A DNA stretch of 64,000 bases, from positions 259,514 to 323,513 of the forward strand of contig NZ_PJIL01000002.1 in NCBI RefSeq assembly GCF_002929335.1, written 5' to 3'. Positions 35,572 through 43,545 of this stretch are shown in pieces. The position numbers and the translations under genes are program-made. Below the pieces are notes generated by a model. It did no database searches and was not told where the DNA came from. It was given only the letters and a program-made list of their open reading frames with translations. The stretch is from Arthrobacter sp. Y81. Lineage in GTDB: Bacteria; Actinomycetota; Actinomycetes; Actinomycetales; Micrococcaceae. How positions within the stretch are numbered: the stretch's first letter is position 1; each line of letters begins with the position of its first letter.

Positions 35572-36933
35572 CGGGTACACCGTAAAGGTGCTGGCGACGT
35601 CGTCGACGTGAAGCTTCTGGGTGACGGCGATGGAAATCGCGAAAATCAGTTCGGAGGCGTTCGGGCCCACCACAACGCCGCCGATCACGGTGCCGGAACC
35701 CTTCCGGGCGAAGATCTTGACGAACCCGTCACGGTGGTTGCGCATCTTGGCGCGGGCGTTGCTGCGCAGCGACAGCTTCACCACGTCGCCCTGGTATTTG
35801 CCGGAATCGATCTCCGCCTCGGACACGCCCACGGACGCAATCTCCGGCGACGTGAAGATGTTGGAGGCGACCTGGTGCAGCTTGAGCGGCATGACAGCGT
35901 CGCCGAGGAAGTGGGCCACGGCGATGCGGCCCTGCATGGCCGCGACCGATGCGAGGGCAAGGACCCCGGTGCAGTCACCGGCGGCGTAGATGTTGGGGGC
36001 GGTGGTGCGCGAGACGCCGTCCACCTTGATGTGGCCGCTCTCGGTGACCGCCACGCCGGCTTCCTCCAGGCCGATGCCGGCCGTGTTGGGGATGGAACCG
36101 ACACAGACCAGGCAGTGGCTGCCGGTCACCTTGGAGCCGTCACCCAGGGTGACGACGACGCCGTCATCCGTCCGTTCCACCGTTTCGGCGCGGGAGCGGG
36201 AAAGCACCTTCACGCCGCGGCGTTCGAAGACGCCCTCCAGGACCTCGGCGGCGTCGGTGTCCGAGCCCGGAAGCACGCGGTCGCGGCTGGAAATCAGGGT
36301 GACCTTGGAGCCCAGGCCGTTGTAGGCGGAGGCAAATTCCGCGCCGGTGACGCCGGAACCCACCACGATGAGTTCCTCGGGAAGCTCGTCCATGTTGTAG
36401 ATCTGCGCCCAGTTCAGGATTCGGTCGCCGTCGGGCCGGGCGGTGGGAAGTTCACGGGGATGGGCGCCGACCGCGAGCAGGATGGTGTCCGCTTCCACGG
36501 TCTCCGTGCCGTTAACGGTGAGGACCTCGATGGTGTGGTTGTCCAGCAGCCGGCCGGAGCCGATCAGGATGCGCACGCCCTGGTGCTCGAGTCCGCTCCG
36601 GATGTCCTCGGACTGCTTCCGCGCCAGGCCGAGCAGGCGGTCGTTGATGTGCTTCAGGTCAGCACGCATCACCGGCGCGAAATCGCCGCCGTCGACGTCG
36701 AACTTCACGCCCAGCTCCCCCGCCTCACCGACGCGGGTCATCAGGTCCGCCGTCGCGATCAGGGTCTTGGACGGGACGACGTCGGTGAGCACCGCGGAAC
36801 CGCCGAGGCCGGCGCGTTCGATGATGGTTACTTGCGCCCCCAGGGACGCGGCCACCATGGCGGCTTCATAGCCACCGGGCCCTCCGCCAAGAATTGCGAT
36901 GCGAGGTGAGCTGAAATCCGGATGCGTAGTCAC
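35518..36933 (-). CDS. lpdA: LpdA-like NAD(P)H-quinone dehydrogenase (flavoprotein disulfide reductase family)
   Basis: 471 residues. FAD site ILGGGPGGYEAAMVAASLGA, NAD site VVGSGVTGAEFASAYNGLGS, second FAD site YAAGDCTG, and dimerisation domain ending TVYPSLSGSISEAARRL. The redox-active CxxxxC of true lipoamide dehydrogenases is replaced by GLGGSAVLTDVVPSKTLI with no cysteine, as in M. tuberculosis LpdA (Rv3303c) relatives that reduce quinones. GTG at 36933 is chosen as it begins just before the beta strand; ATG at 36954 is possible. Conserved neighbourhood with purine nucleoside phosphorylase and phosphomannomutase. Confidence 0.9.
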   Translation of the reverse strand: MTTHPDFSSPRIAILGGGPGGYEAAMVAASLGAQVTIIERAGLGGSAVLTDVVPSKTLIATADLMTRVGEAGELGVKFDVDGGDFAPVMRADLKHINDRLLGLARKQSEDIRSGLEHQGVRILIGSGRLLDNHTIEVLTVNGTETVEADTILLAVGAHPRELPTARPDGDRILNWAQIYNMDELPEELIVVGSGVTGAEFASAYNGLGSKVTLISSRDRVLPGSDTDAAEVLEGVFERRGVKVLSRSRAETVERTDDGVVVTLGDGSKVTGSHCLVCVGSIPNTAGIGLEEAGVAVTESGHIKVDGVSRTTAPNIYAAGDCTGVLALASVAAMQGRIAVAHFLGDAVMPLKLHQVASNIFTSPEIASVGVSEAEIDSGKYQGDVVKLSLRSNARAKMRNHRDGFVKIFARKGSGTVIGGVVVGPNASELIFAISIAVTQKLHVDDVASTFTVYPSLSGSISEAARRLHVRM

Positions 36934-37016
36934 AAAGATCCATTCTCTACCCATCCGCCGCCTCACACCAATAAAAGGGACCTGCGCCACTGCTGGGCAG
37001 CGAAGCGCAGTCACGA

Positions 37017-37028
37017 TAGCTTGTACCA
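37017..37028 (+). promoter_or_regulatory. Leaderless -10 of purine nucleoside phosphorylase
   Basis: TAGCTT at 37017-37022, then 6 nt, then GTG. The core CGATAGCTTGT is repeated before the phosphomannomutase gene at 38451-38460. Confidence 0.55.
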
Positions 37029-37847
37029 GTGAGTAATACAGAATTCCTGAACACGGACCCTTTTGACGCCGCCCGCGCGGCCGCCGATTACATCGCCGAG
37101 GAGACGGGCGTGGACAGCCACGACGTTGCGCTGGTGCTCGGTTCAGGCTGGGGCGACGCCGCCGACCTGATCGGTGAGACCACCGCCACGCTGTCCGCTG
37201 ACGAGGTCCCCGGCTTCTCCGCGCCGGCAGTAGAGGGCCACGTCGGCACCATCCGCTCCGTCCTGACCAAGGAGGGCAAGCGCGCGCTGGTGCTCGGTGC
37301 CCGGACGCACTACTACGAAGGCAAGGGCGTCCGCGCAGTAGTGCACGGAGTCCGCACGGCCGCAGCGGCAGGCTGCAAGACCTTGGTGGTCACGAACGGC
37401 TGCGGCGGCCTCAATGAAAGCTGGACCCCCGGCACCCCCGTGCTCATCAAAGATCACATAAACCTCACCGCCACGTCCCCGCTCGAAGGCGCAACTTTCG
37501 TTGACCTGACAGATCTGTACTCCGCACGGATCCGGGGGCTGGCCCGCGAAGTTGACCCGTCCCTGGACGAGGGCGTCTATGCGCAGTTCACCGGCCCGCA
37601 CTACGAAACGCCGGCGGAGGTCCAGTACGCCAAGCGGATCGGAGCCGACCTGGTGGGCATGTCCACAGCGCTCGAGGCCATCGCCGCCCGCCATGCAGGC
37701 ATGGAAGTCTTCGGCATCTCACTGGTGACCAACCTCGCGGCGGGCATCAGCCCGGTGCCGCTGAGCCATCAGGAAGTGCTGGAAGCCGGCCAGGCCGCCG
37801 GACCGCGCATCTCCAAGTTGCTCGCGGAAATCATCGCCAAGCTCTGA
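37029..37847 (+). CDS. punA: Purine-nucleoside phosphorylase
   Basis: 272 residues, trimeric high-molecular-mass-substrate type. Cleaves inosine/guanosine with phosphate to base plus ribose-1-phosphate. Phosphate loop LVLGSGWGD, GARTHYYEG, base pocket TNGCGGLN, TGPHYETPAEV, VGMSTALEAIAARH and VTNLAAGI are all present. GTG start; no ribosome site; TAGCTT 6 nt upstream. The phosphomannomutase/phosphoglucomutase nearby could convert the ribose-1-phosphate product, a pairing seen in mycobacteria (deoD-pmmB). Confidence 0.93.
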   Translation: MSNTEFLNTDPFDAARAAADYIAEETGVDSHDVALVLGSGWGDAADLIGETTATLSADEVPGFSAPAVEGHVGTIRSVLTKEGKRALVLGARTHYYEGKGVRAVVHGVRTAAAAGCKTLVVTNGCGGLNESWTPGTPVLIKDHINLTATSPLEGATFVDLTDLYSARIRGLAREVDPSLDEGVYAQFTGPHYETPAEVQYAKRIGADLVGMSTALEAIAARHAGMEVFGISLVTNLAAGISPVPLSHQEVLEAGQAAGPRISKLLAEIIAKL

Positions 37848-37861
37848 CAGCAACCCTGCAG

Positions 37862-37897
37862 GTGCCGCCCGCCAGGCACGCCTAGTTCCTGGCGGGC
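37862..37897. terminator. Bidirectional terminator between PNP and Rrf2 genes
   Basis: Perfect 10-bp stem GCCCGCCAGG / CCTGGCGGGC (37867-37876 and 37888-37897) with an 11-nt loop. It includes the stop codon of the Rrf2 gene; an alternative GTGCC/GGCAC stem overlaps. Confidence 0.65.
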
Positions 37898-38367
37898 ATC
37901 AGCCGGCGAAGCGTGTCTTTGCGGGATCCGGGAAACTTCCGCTCAACGGAGGCGGCGATGCCCGCGACAGTCTGCCGGGACAGCGTCTGCCGCCAGGCAA
38001 GCTCGGCCTGGCGCATGGTCTGGGACACCAGGCAACTGCGGAGGTAGTCTTCGGCGGGATCCGAACCCGGCGCGTTCGCGAGGATGGACTCGCAGCGGAA
38101 GGCCGGTTCCGGACCCTCGATGGCCAGGACGACGTCCAGCACGGTGATCTCTTCCGCGGGTTTCGCCAACTGGAAGCCGCCGCGGGGTCCGGACACGGAG
38201 GAGAGGATGCCGGCCCGGACCAGTGCCTGCAGCTGCTTGTTCAGGTAGGCGGCGGGCAGTTGGTACAGTTCCGCGAGCCGGGCGCTGTTCACGGCCTCTC
38301 CGGCGGGTGCCCAGGACATGTTCACGCAGCAGTGCAGTGCCCACTCGACCCCCTGGCCCATCTTCAT
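37882..38367 (-). CDS. Rrf2 family transcriptional regulator
   Basis: 161 residues. Winged helix with the Rrf2 hallmark LAELYQLPAAYLNKQLQALV and GILSSVSGPRGGFQLAKP (about residues 30-70). Rrf2 proteins often hold an Fe-S cluster through three spaced cysteines. Here two cysteines flank the usual loop (FRCESILANAPGSD then LRSC) and a CC pair sits near the N-terminus, so cluster binding is possible but not the canonical NsrR/IscR pattern. The promoter is strong (TTGACA-N18-TAATGT) with a near-palindrome in the spacer. The target may be itself and the divergent phosphomannomutase gene. Confidence 0.88.
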   Translation of the reverse strand: MKMGQGVEWALHCCVNMSWAPAGEAVNSARLAELYQLPAAYLNKQLQALVRAGILSSVSGPRGGFQLAKPAEEITVLDVVLAIEGPEPAFRCESILANAPGSDPAEDYLRSCLVSQTMRQAELAWRQTLSRQTVAGIAASVERKFPGSRKDTLRRLMPARN

Positions 38368-38374
38368 TTTTCAG

Positions 38375-38404
38375 ACATTACGTGTCCAGAAAATTTACTG
38401 TCAA
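38375..38404 (-). promoter_or_regulatory. Rrf2 gene promoter with palindrome in the spacer
   Basis: Minus strand: TTGACA (38404-38399), 18-bp spacer, TAATGT (38380-38375), 7 nt to the ATG. The spacer holds CAGWAAATTTWCTG (38387-38400), a 12-of-14 palindrome, the expected place for Rrf2 autorepression. Confidence 0.6.
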
Positions 38405-38452
38405 GGACTCCCTGCGGTGCTTGTCGGGCAGCGGATACCGGCGGATAGGCGA

Positions 38453-38464
38453 TAGCTTGTTCCT
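38453..38464 (+). promoter_or_regulatory. Leaderless -10 of phosphomannomutase gene
   Basis: TAGCTT at 38453-38458, exactly 6 nt before the ATG, in the same CGATAGCTTGT context as the PNP gene. Confidence 0.55.
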
Positions 38465-40207
38465 ATGACGTCTTCCGATGCCGAATTTCCGCAGCTGCTG
38501 AGCGACGCCCGGGACTGGGCCGCCCAGGACCCGGATCCCGCCACTGCCGCCGCTTTGACAGAACTCATCCAGCTCTCCGAGGACGGGGTTCCCTCTGCGC
38601 GCCAGGACCTGGAGGACAGCTTCAGCGGAACGCTGCAGTTCGGCACCGCCGGCCTGCGCGCGGAGCTTGGCCCCGGACCCAACCGGATGAACCGCGTTGT
38701 GGTGCGGCGCGCGGCCGCAGGCTTCGCCGCGTTCCTGACCGCCGCCGTCGCGGAGGCCTCGCCGGGCACCCAACCCCGCGCCGTCGTCGGGTTTGACGCC
38801 CGCTACAACTCAGATATCTTCGCCGAGGAGACGGCCGCGATCTTCACGGCCGCGGGTATCGAGACCTTCCTGATGCCGCAGGCGCTCCCGACGCCGCTGC
38901 TCGCCTATGCAGTGCGGTCGCTGGATTGTGACGGCGGTGTGATGGTGACTGCCAGCCATAACCCGCCGCAGGACAACGGCTACAAGGTGTACCTGGGCCG
39001 GCACGCGGTGGAGGAAAGCGGGCGCGGGGCGCAGATCGTGGCACCGTACGACGCCCGGATCGCCGCCGAAATTGACCGGGTGGGTGCGCTGGACTCCATC
39101 GCCCTTGCCGCCACGGGCTGGAGCGTTCTTGAGCCGTCCATCACCGCCGGATACCAGGCCGCGGTGGCTGGCCTGGCGCTTCCCGCGCGGTTCCCGGCCC
39201 GCGACCTGAAGATTGTCCTGACCCCCATGCACGGCGTGGGCGGCGACACCGCGGTTGCCGTGCTGAACGCCGCGGGCTTTACCGACGTCACGCTGGTGGC
39301 CGAACAGGCCCGGCCGGACCCGGACTTCCCCACGGTGAACTTCCCCAATCCGGAGGAGCCCGGCGCACTGGACCTGGCGCTGGAAACGGCGGCCCGGGTG
39401 GACGCTGACATCGTGCTGGCGAACGACCCCGACGCCGACCGAGCTGCCGTTGCGGCCAAGGATCCGGACACGGGTGCCTGGCGCATGCTGCGCGGGGACG
39501 AAGTGGGCGCCTTGCTGGGTGCCCACATTGTGGCAAGGCTCGCCGCGGGCGGGGGCAGCACCACCCAGGGCGTTTTCGCGAATTCAATTGTTTCCTCGCG
39601 CCTGCTGGCGCGGATCGCGGCTGCGGCGGGGTACTCCCATGAGGAAACCCTGACCGGGTTCAAGTGGATTTCCCGCGTTCCCGGCCTGCTCTACGGCTAC
39701 GAGGAAGCGCTGGGATACTGTGTGGCCCCGGAACTGGTCCGGGACAAGGACGGCATTTCCGCAGCCGTGCTCATCGCGGAACTCGCGGCAGCGGCCAAGG
39801 CGGACGGCAAGGCTATTTTCGATACCCTCGACGAGCTGTACCTGGTGCACGGGCTGCATGCCAGCGACCAGCTCAGCATCCGAGTGGCGGACCTGGGGCT
39901 CCTGGACGCCATGATGAACCGGCTCCGTGTCAGCCCGCCGGAATCCTTCGGCGGCTCGGCAGTCGAAACATTCCGGGACCTGGCCGAGGGCAGTGAGAAC
40001 TTGCCGCCGACGGACGGCCTGCTCTACCTGACGAGGGACCTGAGCAGGGTGATCATCCGCCCCAGCGGCACCGAACCGAAGCTCAAGTGCTACCTCGAAG
40101 TCATCCGGAGCGTGGGCTCAGCCGCGGAGCTGCCCGAGGCGCGGCAGGCGGCCCGGGCAGCGCTCGACGGCGTGCTGGGAGACGTACGGGAGGCACTGGG
40201 GCTTTAG
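38465..40207 (+). CDS. Phospho-sugar mutase (phosphomannomutase/phosphoglucomutase)
   Basis: 580 residues, alpha-D-phosphohexomutase superfamily. Catalytic phosphoserine loop VTASHNPPQDNGYK (about residue 162), metal loop ANDPDADRAAV (about 319), sugar-binding GEEP-equivalent GYEEALGY and C-terminal phosphate site RPSGTEPKLKC. Length and FGTAGLRAELGPGPNRMN near the N-terminus fit the actinobacterial PmmB/PgcA group that can act on ribose-1-phosphate or hexose-phosphates. Start ATG at 38465, leaderless promoter. It is convergent with nirD. Confidence 0.92.
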   Translation: MTSSDAEFPQLLSDARDWAAQDPDPATAAALTELIQLSEDGVPSARQDLEDSFSGTLQFGTAGLRAELGPGPNRMNRVVVRRAAAGFAAFLTAAVAEASPGTQPRAVVGFDARYNSDIFAEETAAIFTAAGIETFLMPQALPTPLLAYAVRSLDCDGGVMVTASHNPPQDNGYKVYLGRHAVEESGRGAQIVAPYDARIAAEIDRVGALDSIALAATGWSVLEPSITAGYQAAVAGLALPARFPARDLKIVLTPMHGVGGDTAVAVLNAAGFTDVTLVAEQARPDPDFPTVNFPNPEEPGALDLALETAARVDADIVLANDPDADRAAVAAKDPDTGAWRMLRGDEVGALLGAHIVARLAAGGGSTTQGVFANSIVSSRLLARIAAAAGYSHEETLTGFKWISRVPGLLYGYEEALGYCVAPELVRDKDGISAAVLIAELAAAAKADGKAIFDTLDELYLVHGLHASDQLSIRVADLGLLDAMMNRLRVSPPESFGGSAVETFRDLAEGSENLPPTDGLLYLTRDLSRVIIRPSGTEPKLKCYLEVIRSVGSAAELPEARQAARAALDGVLGDVREALGL

Positions 40208-40238
40208 CCCGGGGTGCCTTGGCAGGCGTGCCTAAAGG

Positions 40239-40604
40239 CTAGAGCTCAACCTCGACGTAGCCGTCAACAACGCGGGTGCGGAAGGTGGGGAGGCGGAGTT
40301 CAGCGGTGCCAAAGCACTCACCGGTTTCCAGGTCGTAGACCTCCTTGTGGAGCGGGGACGCAATGGTCTGCCTCGTTCCGCGGGATCCGACGATGCCGCG
40401 GGCCATCACATGGGCGCCGGTGGCAGGATCTTCCTGGGCCACGGCGAACACCTCGGCGGGCGCGGTGCGGAACAACGCAACCTGGCGGCCCGCGATCAGT
40501 GCTGCCTCACCCCAGGCCAGCTCCAGTTCCTCCACGGCGCAGACGCGGTTCCATCCCGTCGCAAATCCGGTGGTCTGGTCATCAAGTTCAAGTATTGCGG
40601 TCAT
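40239..40604 (-). CDS. nirD: Nitrite reductase small subunit NirD
   Basis: 121 residues, Rieske-like fold without the iron-sulfur ligands, as normal for NirD. Typical GWNRVCAVEELELAWGEAAL, QVALFRTAPAEVFAVAQEDP and SPLHKEVYDLETGECF. It is an accessory subunit of the NADH nitrite reductase. ATG at 40604 preferred (GAGAGGGG about 6 nt upstream); an in-frame ATG at 40622 is possible. Unlike the usual nirB-nirD order it is divergent from nirB, with a 294-bp shared control region holding GlnR-like boxes. Confidence 0.92.
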   Translation of the reverse strand: MTAILELDDQTTGFATGWNRVCAVEELELAWGEAALIAGRQVALFRTAPAEVFAVAQEDPATGAHVMARGIVGSRGTRQTIASPLHKEVYDLETGECFGTAELRLPTFRTRVVDGYVEVEL

Positions 40605-40781
40605 TTCCGGCCCCTCTCGCATTGCCTGCGGCCCGGCGCTCTTTAGAACGGCTGCCGGGCCCGGACCGCCGACGCGGCCACATATCCAAGCTAGGGCGGC
40701 GGTGTTTCAGCGGCGTGCAGTGAATGTGTCCGGGACGTAAAAGGCAACTCACCTGTCCCGAAATCCATTCGTGATGCAGAA

Positions 40782-40835
40782 GTTAAGTTCACGAAACATA
40801 AGGGAAACTGAAGCGAAACTGCGGGTACCTAGTCT
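40782..40835 (+). promoter_or_regulatory. GlnR-box array and -10 of nirB
   Basis: Four 5-mers at exact 11-bp period: GTTAA (40782), GAAAC (40793), GAAAC (40804), GAAAC (40815), each separated by 6 bp, matching the alternating GTnAC-n6-GAAAC pattern known for actinobacterial GlnR. The -10 hexamer TAGTCT starts at 40830, 15 nt after the last 5-mer start. It may also serve divergent nirD. Confidence 0.75.
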
Positions 40836-40898
40836 GGATGGACACCTCGTCAGAGAAGGTCGCAGAGAACCGTCTGCTGCCCATGCGAAAGGCCCACA

Positions 40899-43544
40899 GT
40901 GACCGAACAGACTTCAAGCACAGAGACTCCGCGCCGCATCGTCGTCGCCGGCGGCGGCCCGGCGGCCCACCGCTTTGCGGACGCAATGCATGCCCGTGGC
41001 CTCGAAGGCTGGCATGTCACGGTCCTCACTGAGGAAGCCCACCTCCCCTACGACCGCGTGGCTCTGAGCAAGGCCTTGACCGTCATGGACTACGACCTCA
41101 CCCTGGGCGAGGCGAACATGTGGGACCACGAGGCCCTGTCCCTGAAGACCGGCGAGCGCGTCGTCAAAATCAACCACGAAGCCAAGTCCGTGGAGACGGC
41201 AGCCGGCAACATCTTCGAATACGACGACCTCGTGGTCGCGACGGGTTCCAATGCCGCCCGCCTGCCGATCCCCGGCGCCGAGCACACACACGTCTACCGC
41301 ACGCTCGAGGACGTCTGGGCCATCAACAAGGCCATTGCCGAACTCACCGAAAAGCTTGGCCGCCAGGTCAACGCCGTCACCATCGGCGGTGGCCTCCTGG
41401 GCCTCGAATCAGCCGCCGGCACGGAGCAGCTCGGCGCCAACCCGATCGTCATCGACGGTTCGCAGTGGCTGATGGCCACGCAGCTGGATGAAGGCGCGGG
41501 CCAGGCAATGGGCCGGCTCATTAAGGCCAAGGGCTTCGCAGTCCACGGCGGTGTATTCCCCTCCGAGGTGCTGTCCGACGACGATGGCCAGGTCACCGGC
41601 GTCCTCATGGCTGACGGCCGCATCATCGACGCTGACCTTGTGATCGTCGCGATCGGTGTCCGGCCGCGCGATGAACTCTTCCGCGCAGCAGAGGGCGATG
41701 AGCAGATCTTCTCGCTGGGCCAGCGCGGCGGCGTGGTCATCAACGACTACTGCGCCACCGAGGTCGACGGAATTTGGGCCATCGGTGAAGTGGCCAACTT
41801 CGGCGGCATGTGCCTGGGCCTGGTCGCCCCCGCCAACACCATGGCCGAGATCGTCGCTGACCGCCTCCATGGCGGCGAGGCCACCTTCCCGGGCTTCGAC
41901 ACCGCCACCAAGCTCAAGCTGTCCGGCGTCGACGTCGCCAGCTTCGGTGACGCGTTCGCCAAGACCGAGCACGCCCTCGAAATCGTCTACGCCGACCCGG
42001 CCCGCGGCGTCTACCAGAAGATTGTCACCACGGACGATGCCAAGACCCTCCTGGGCGGCATCTTCGTGGGCGACGCCACCCCCTACACCAGCCTGCGCCC
42101 GCTCCTGGGCCGTGAGCTCAGCGCCGAGCCCGGCGCATACCTCACGGCAGCCGGCGGCGGCGACGCCCCGGACACCGAGCTCCCGGACGACGCCATCCTG
42201 TGTTCCTGCAACAACGTGTCGGCCGGAACCATCCGCGACACCGTCAACGGCTGCGGGGCCTGCGACGGCAACGCTCCCGTCCAGGAACTCGGCGAACTGA
42301 AAGGCTGCACCCGTGCCGGAACCAGCTGCGGTTCCTGCGTGCCGATGCTCAAGAAGCTGCTGGAAACCGAGCTCACCAAGTCCGGCGTCGAGGTTTCCAA
42401 GGCACTCTGCGAGCACATCGAGCTGTCCCGCCAGGAACTCTTCGAGACCATCCGCGTCCTGGAACTCACCTCCTTCGAGGAGGTCATGGCCAAGTACGGC
42501 ACCGGCGCAGGCTGCGACATCTGCAAGCCGACCATCGCCAACATCCTGGCCAGCCAGAACAGCGCCTACGTCCTGGACGCCGGCCGCGGCACCCTGCAGG
42601 ACACCAACGACCGCGCCCTCGCCAACATGCAGAAGGACGGCACCTACTCGGTGGTCCCCCGCATCGCCGGCGGTGAGATCACCCCGAAGAAGCTCGGCGT
42701 CATCGCCGCCGTGGCGGAGAAGTACAACCTGTACACCAAGATCACCGGCGGCCAGCGCATCGACATGTTCGGTGCCCGGCTGGAGGAACTCCCGGAAATC
42801 TGGAAGGAACTGGTGGATGCCGGCTTCGAATCCGGCCAGGCCTACGGCAAGAGCCTCCGCACGGTGAAGTCGTGTGTCGGTTCCACCTGGTGCCGCTTCG
42901 GCGTCCAGGACTCGGTGGCCATGGCCATCCAGCTCGAGCTCCGCTACCGCGGCCTCCGCAGCCCGCACAAGCTCAAGATGGGCGTCTCCGGCTGTGCCCG
43001 CGAATGCGCCGAAGCCCGCGGCAAGGATGTCGGCGTGATCGCCACCGCCGACGGCTGGAACCTCTACGTCGGCGGCAACGGCGGTGCCACCCCGGCCCAC
43101 GCCCAGCTCCTGGCCAAGGACCTGGACGACGAGACGCTGATCAAGTACATCGACCGCTACTTCATGTACTACATCCGGACCGCAGACCGCCTGCAGCGCA
43201 CCGCGCGCTGGCAGGAAGAGCTCGACGGCGGCATCAAGCACGTTGAGGACGTTGTGGTCAAGGACACCCTGGGCATCGCCGAGGACCTCGAGGCCGCCAT
43301 GGCCAAGCACGTTGACACCTACGTCGACGAATGGGCCGACACCCTGAAGGATCCCGAGCGCCTGCGCCGGTTCCGCTCCTTCGTCAACGCCCCCGACCAG
43401 AAGGACGACTCCATCACGTTCGTCTCCGACGAGCGCGGCCAGATGCGTCCGGCCACGGCAGAAGAAAAAGGGAAGGTCCTGATCGGGGCTACCATCCCGA
43501 TGCGTCCTTCCACTCCCGAACTGCTGGACGAGAACGAGGTATAG
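40899..43544 (+). CDS. nirB: NAD(P)H nitrite reductase large subunit NirB
   Basis: 881 residues. Reduces nitrite to ammonium with six electrons from NAD(P)H. FAD/NAD module (about 1-330; IVVAGGGPAAHRF, VVATGSNAARLP, IGGGLLGLESA), BFD-like [2Fe-2S] segment (about 434-480; CSCNNVSAGTIRDTV, TRAGTSCGSC), ferredoxin-like and siroheme domains with the [4Fe-4S]-siroheme cysteines CVGSTWC (about 658) and SGCARECAEA (about 698). GTG start with GAAAGG 9 nt upstream. Siroheme synthesis gene cobA begins 1 bp after the stop. Confidence 0.96.
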   Translation: MTEQTSSTETPRRIVVAGGGPAAHRFADAMHARGLEGWHVTVLTEEAHLPYDRVALSKALTVMDYDLTLGEANMWDHEALSLKTGERVVKINHEAKSVETAAGNIFEYDDLVVATGSNAARLPIPGAEHTHVYRTLEDVWAINKAIAELTEKLGRQVNAVTIGGGLLGLESAAGTEQLGANPIVIDGSQWLMATQLDEGAGQAMGRLIKAKGFAVHGGVFPSEVLSDDDGQVTGVLMADGRIIDADLVIVAIGVRPRDELFRAAEGDEQIFSLGQRGGVVINDYCATEVDGIWAIGEVANFGGMCLGLVAPANTMAEIVADRLHGGEATFPGFDTATKLKLSGVDVASFGDAFAKTEHALEIVYADPARGVYQKIVTTDDAKTLLGGIFVGDATPYTSLRPLLGRELSAEPGAYLTAAGGGDAPDTELPDDAILCSCNNVSAGTIRDTVNGCGACDGNAPVQELGELKGCTRAGTSCGSCVPMLKKLLETELTKSGVEVSKALCEHIELSRQELFETIRVLELTSFEEVMAKYGTGAGCDICKPTIANILASQNSAYVLDAGRGTLQDTNDRALANMQKDGTYSVVPRIAGGEITPKKLGVIAAVAEKYNLYTKITGGQRIDMFGARLEELPEIWKELVDAGFESGQAYGKSLRTVKSCVGSTWCRFGVQDSVAMAIQLELRYRGLRSPHKLKMGVSGCARECAEARGKDVGVIATADGWNLYVGGNGGATPAHAQLLAKDLDDETLIKYIDRYFMYYIRTADRLQRTARWQEELDGGIKHVEDVVVKDTLGIAEDLEAAMAKHVDTYVDEWADTLKDPERLRRFRSFVNAPDQKDDSITFVSDERGQMRPATAEEKGKVLIGATIPMRPSTPELLDENEV

Positions 43545-43545
43545 C

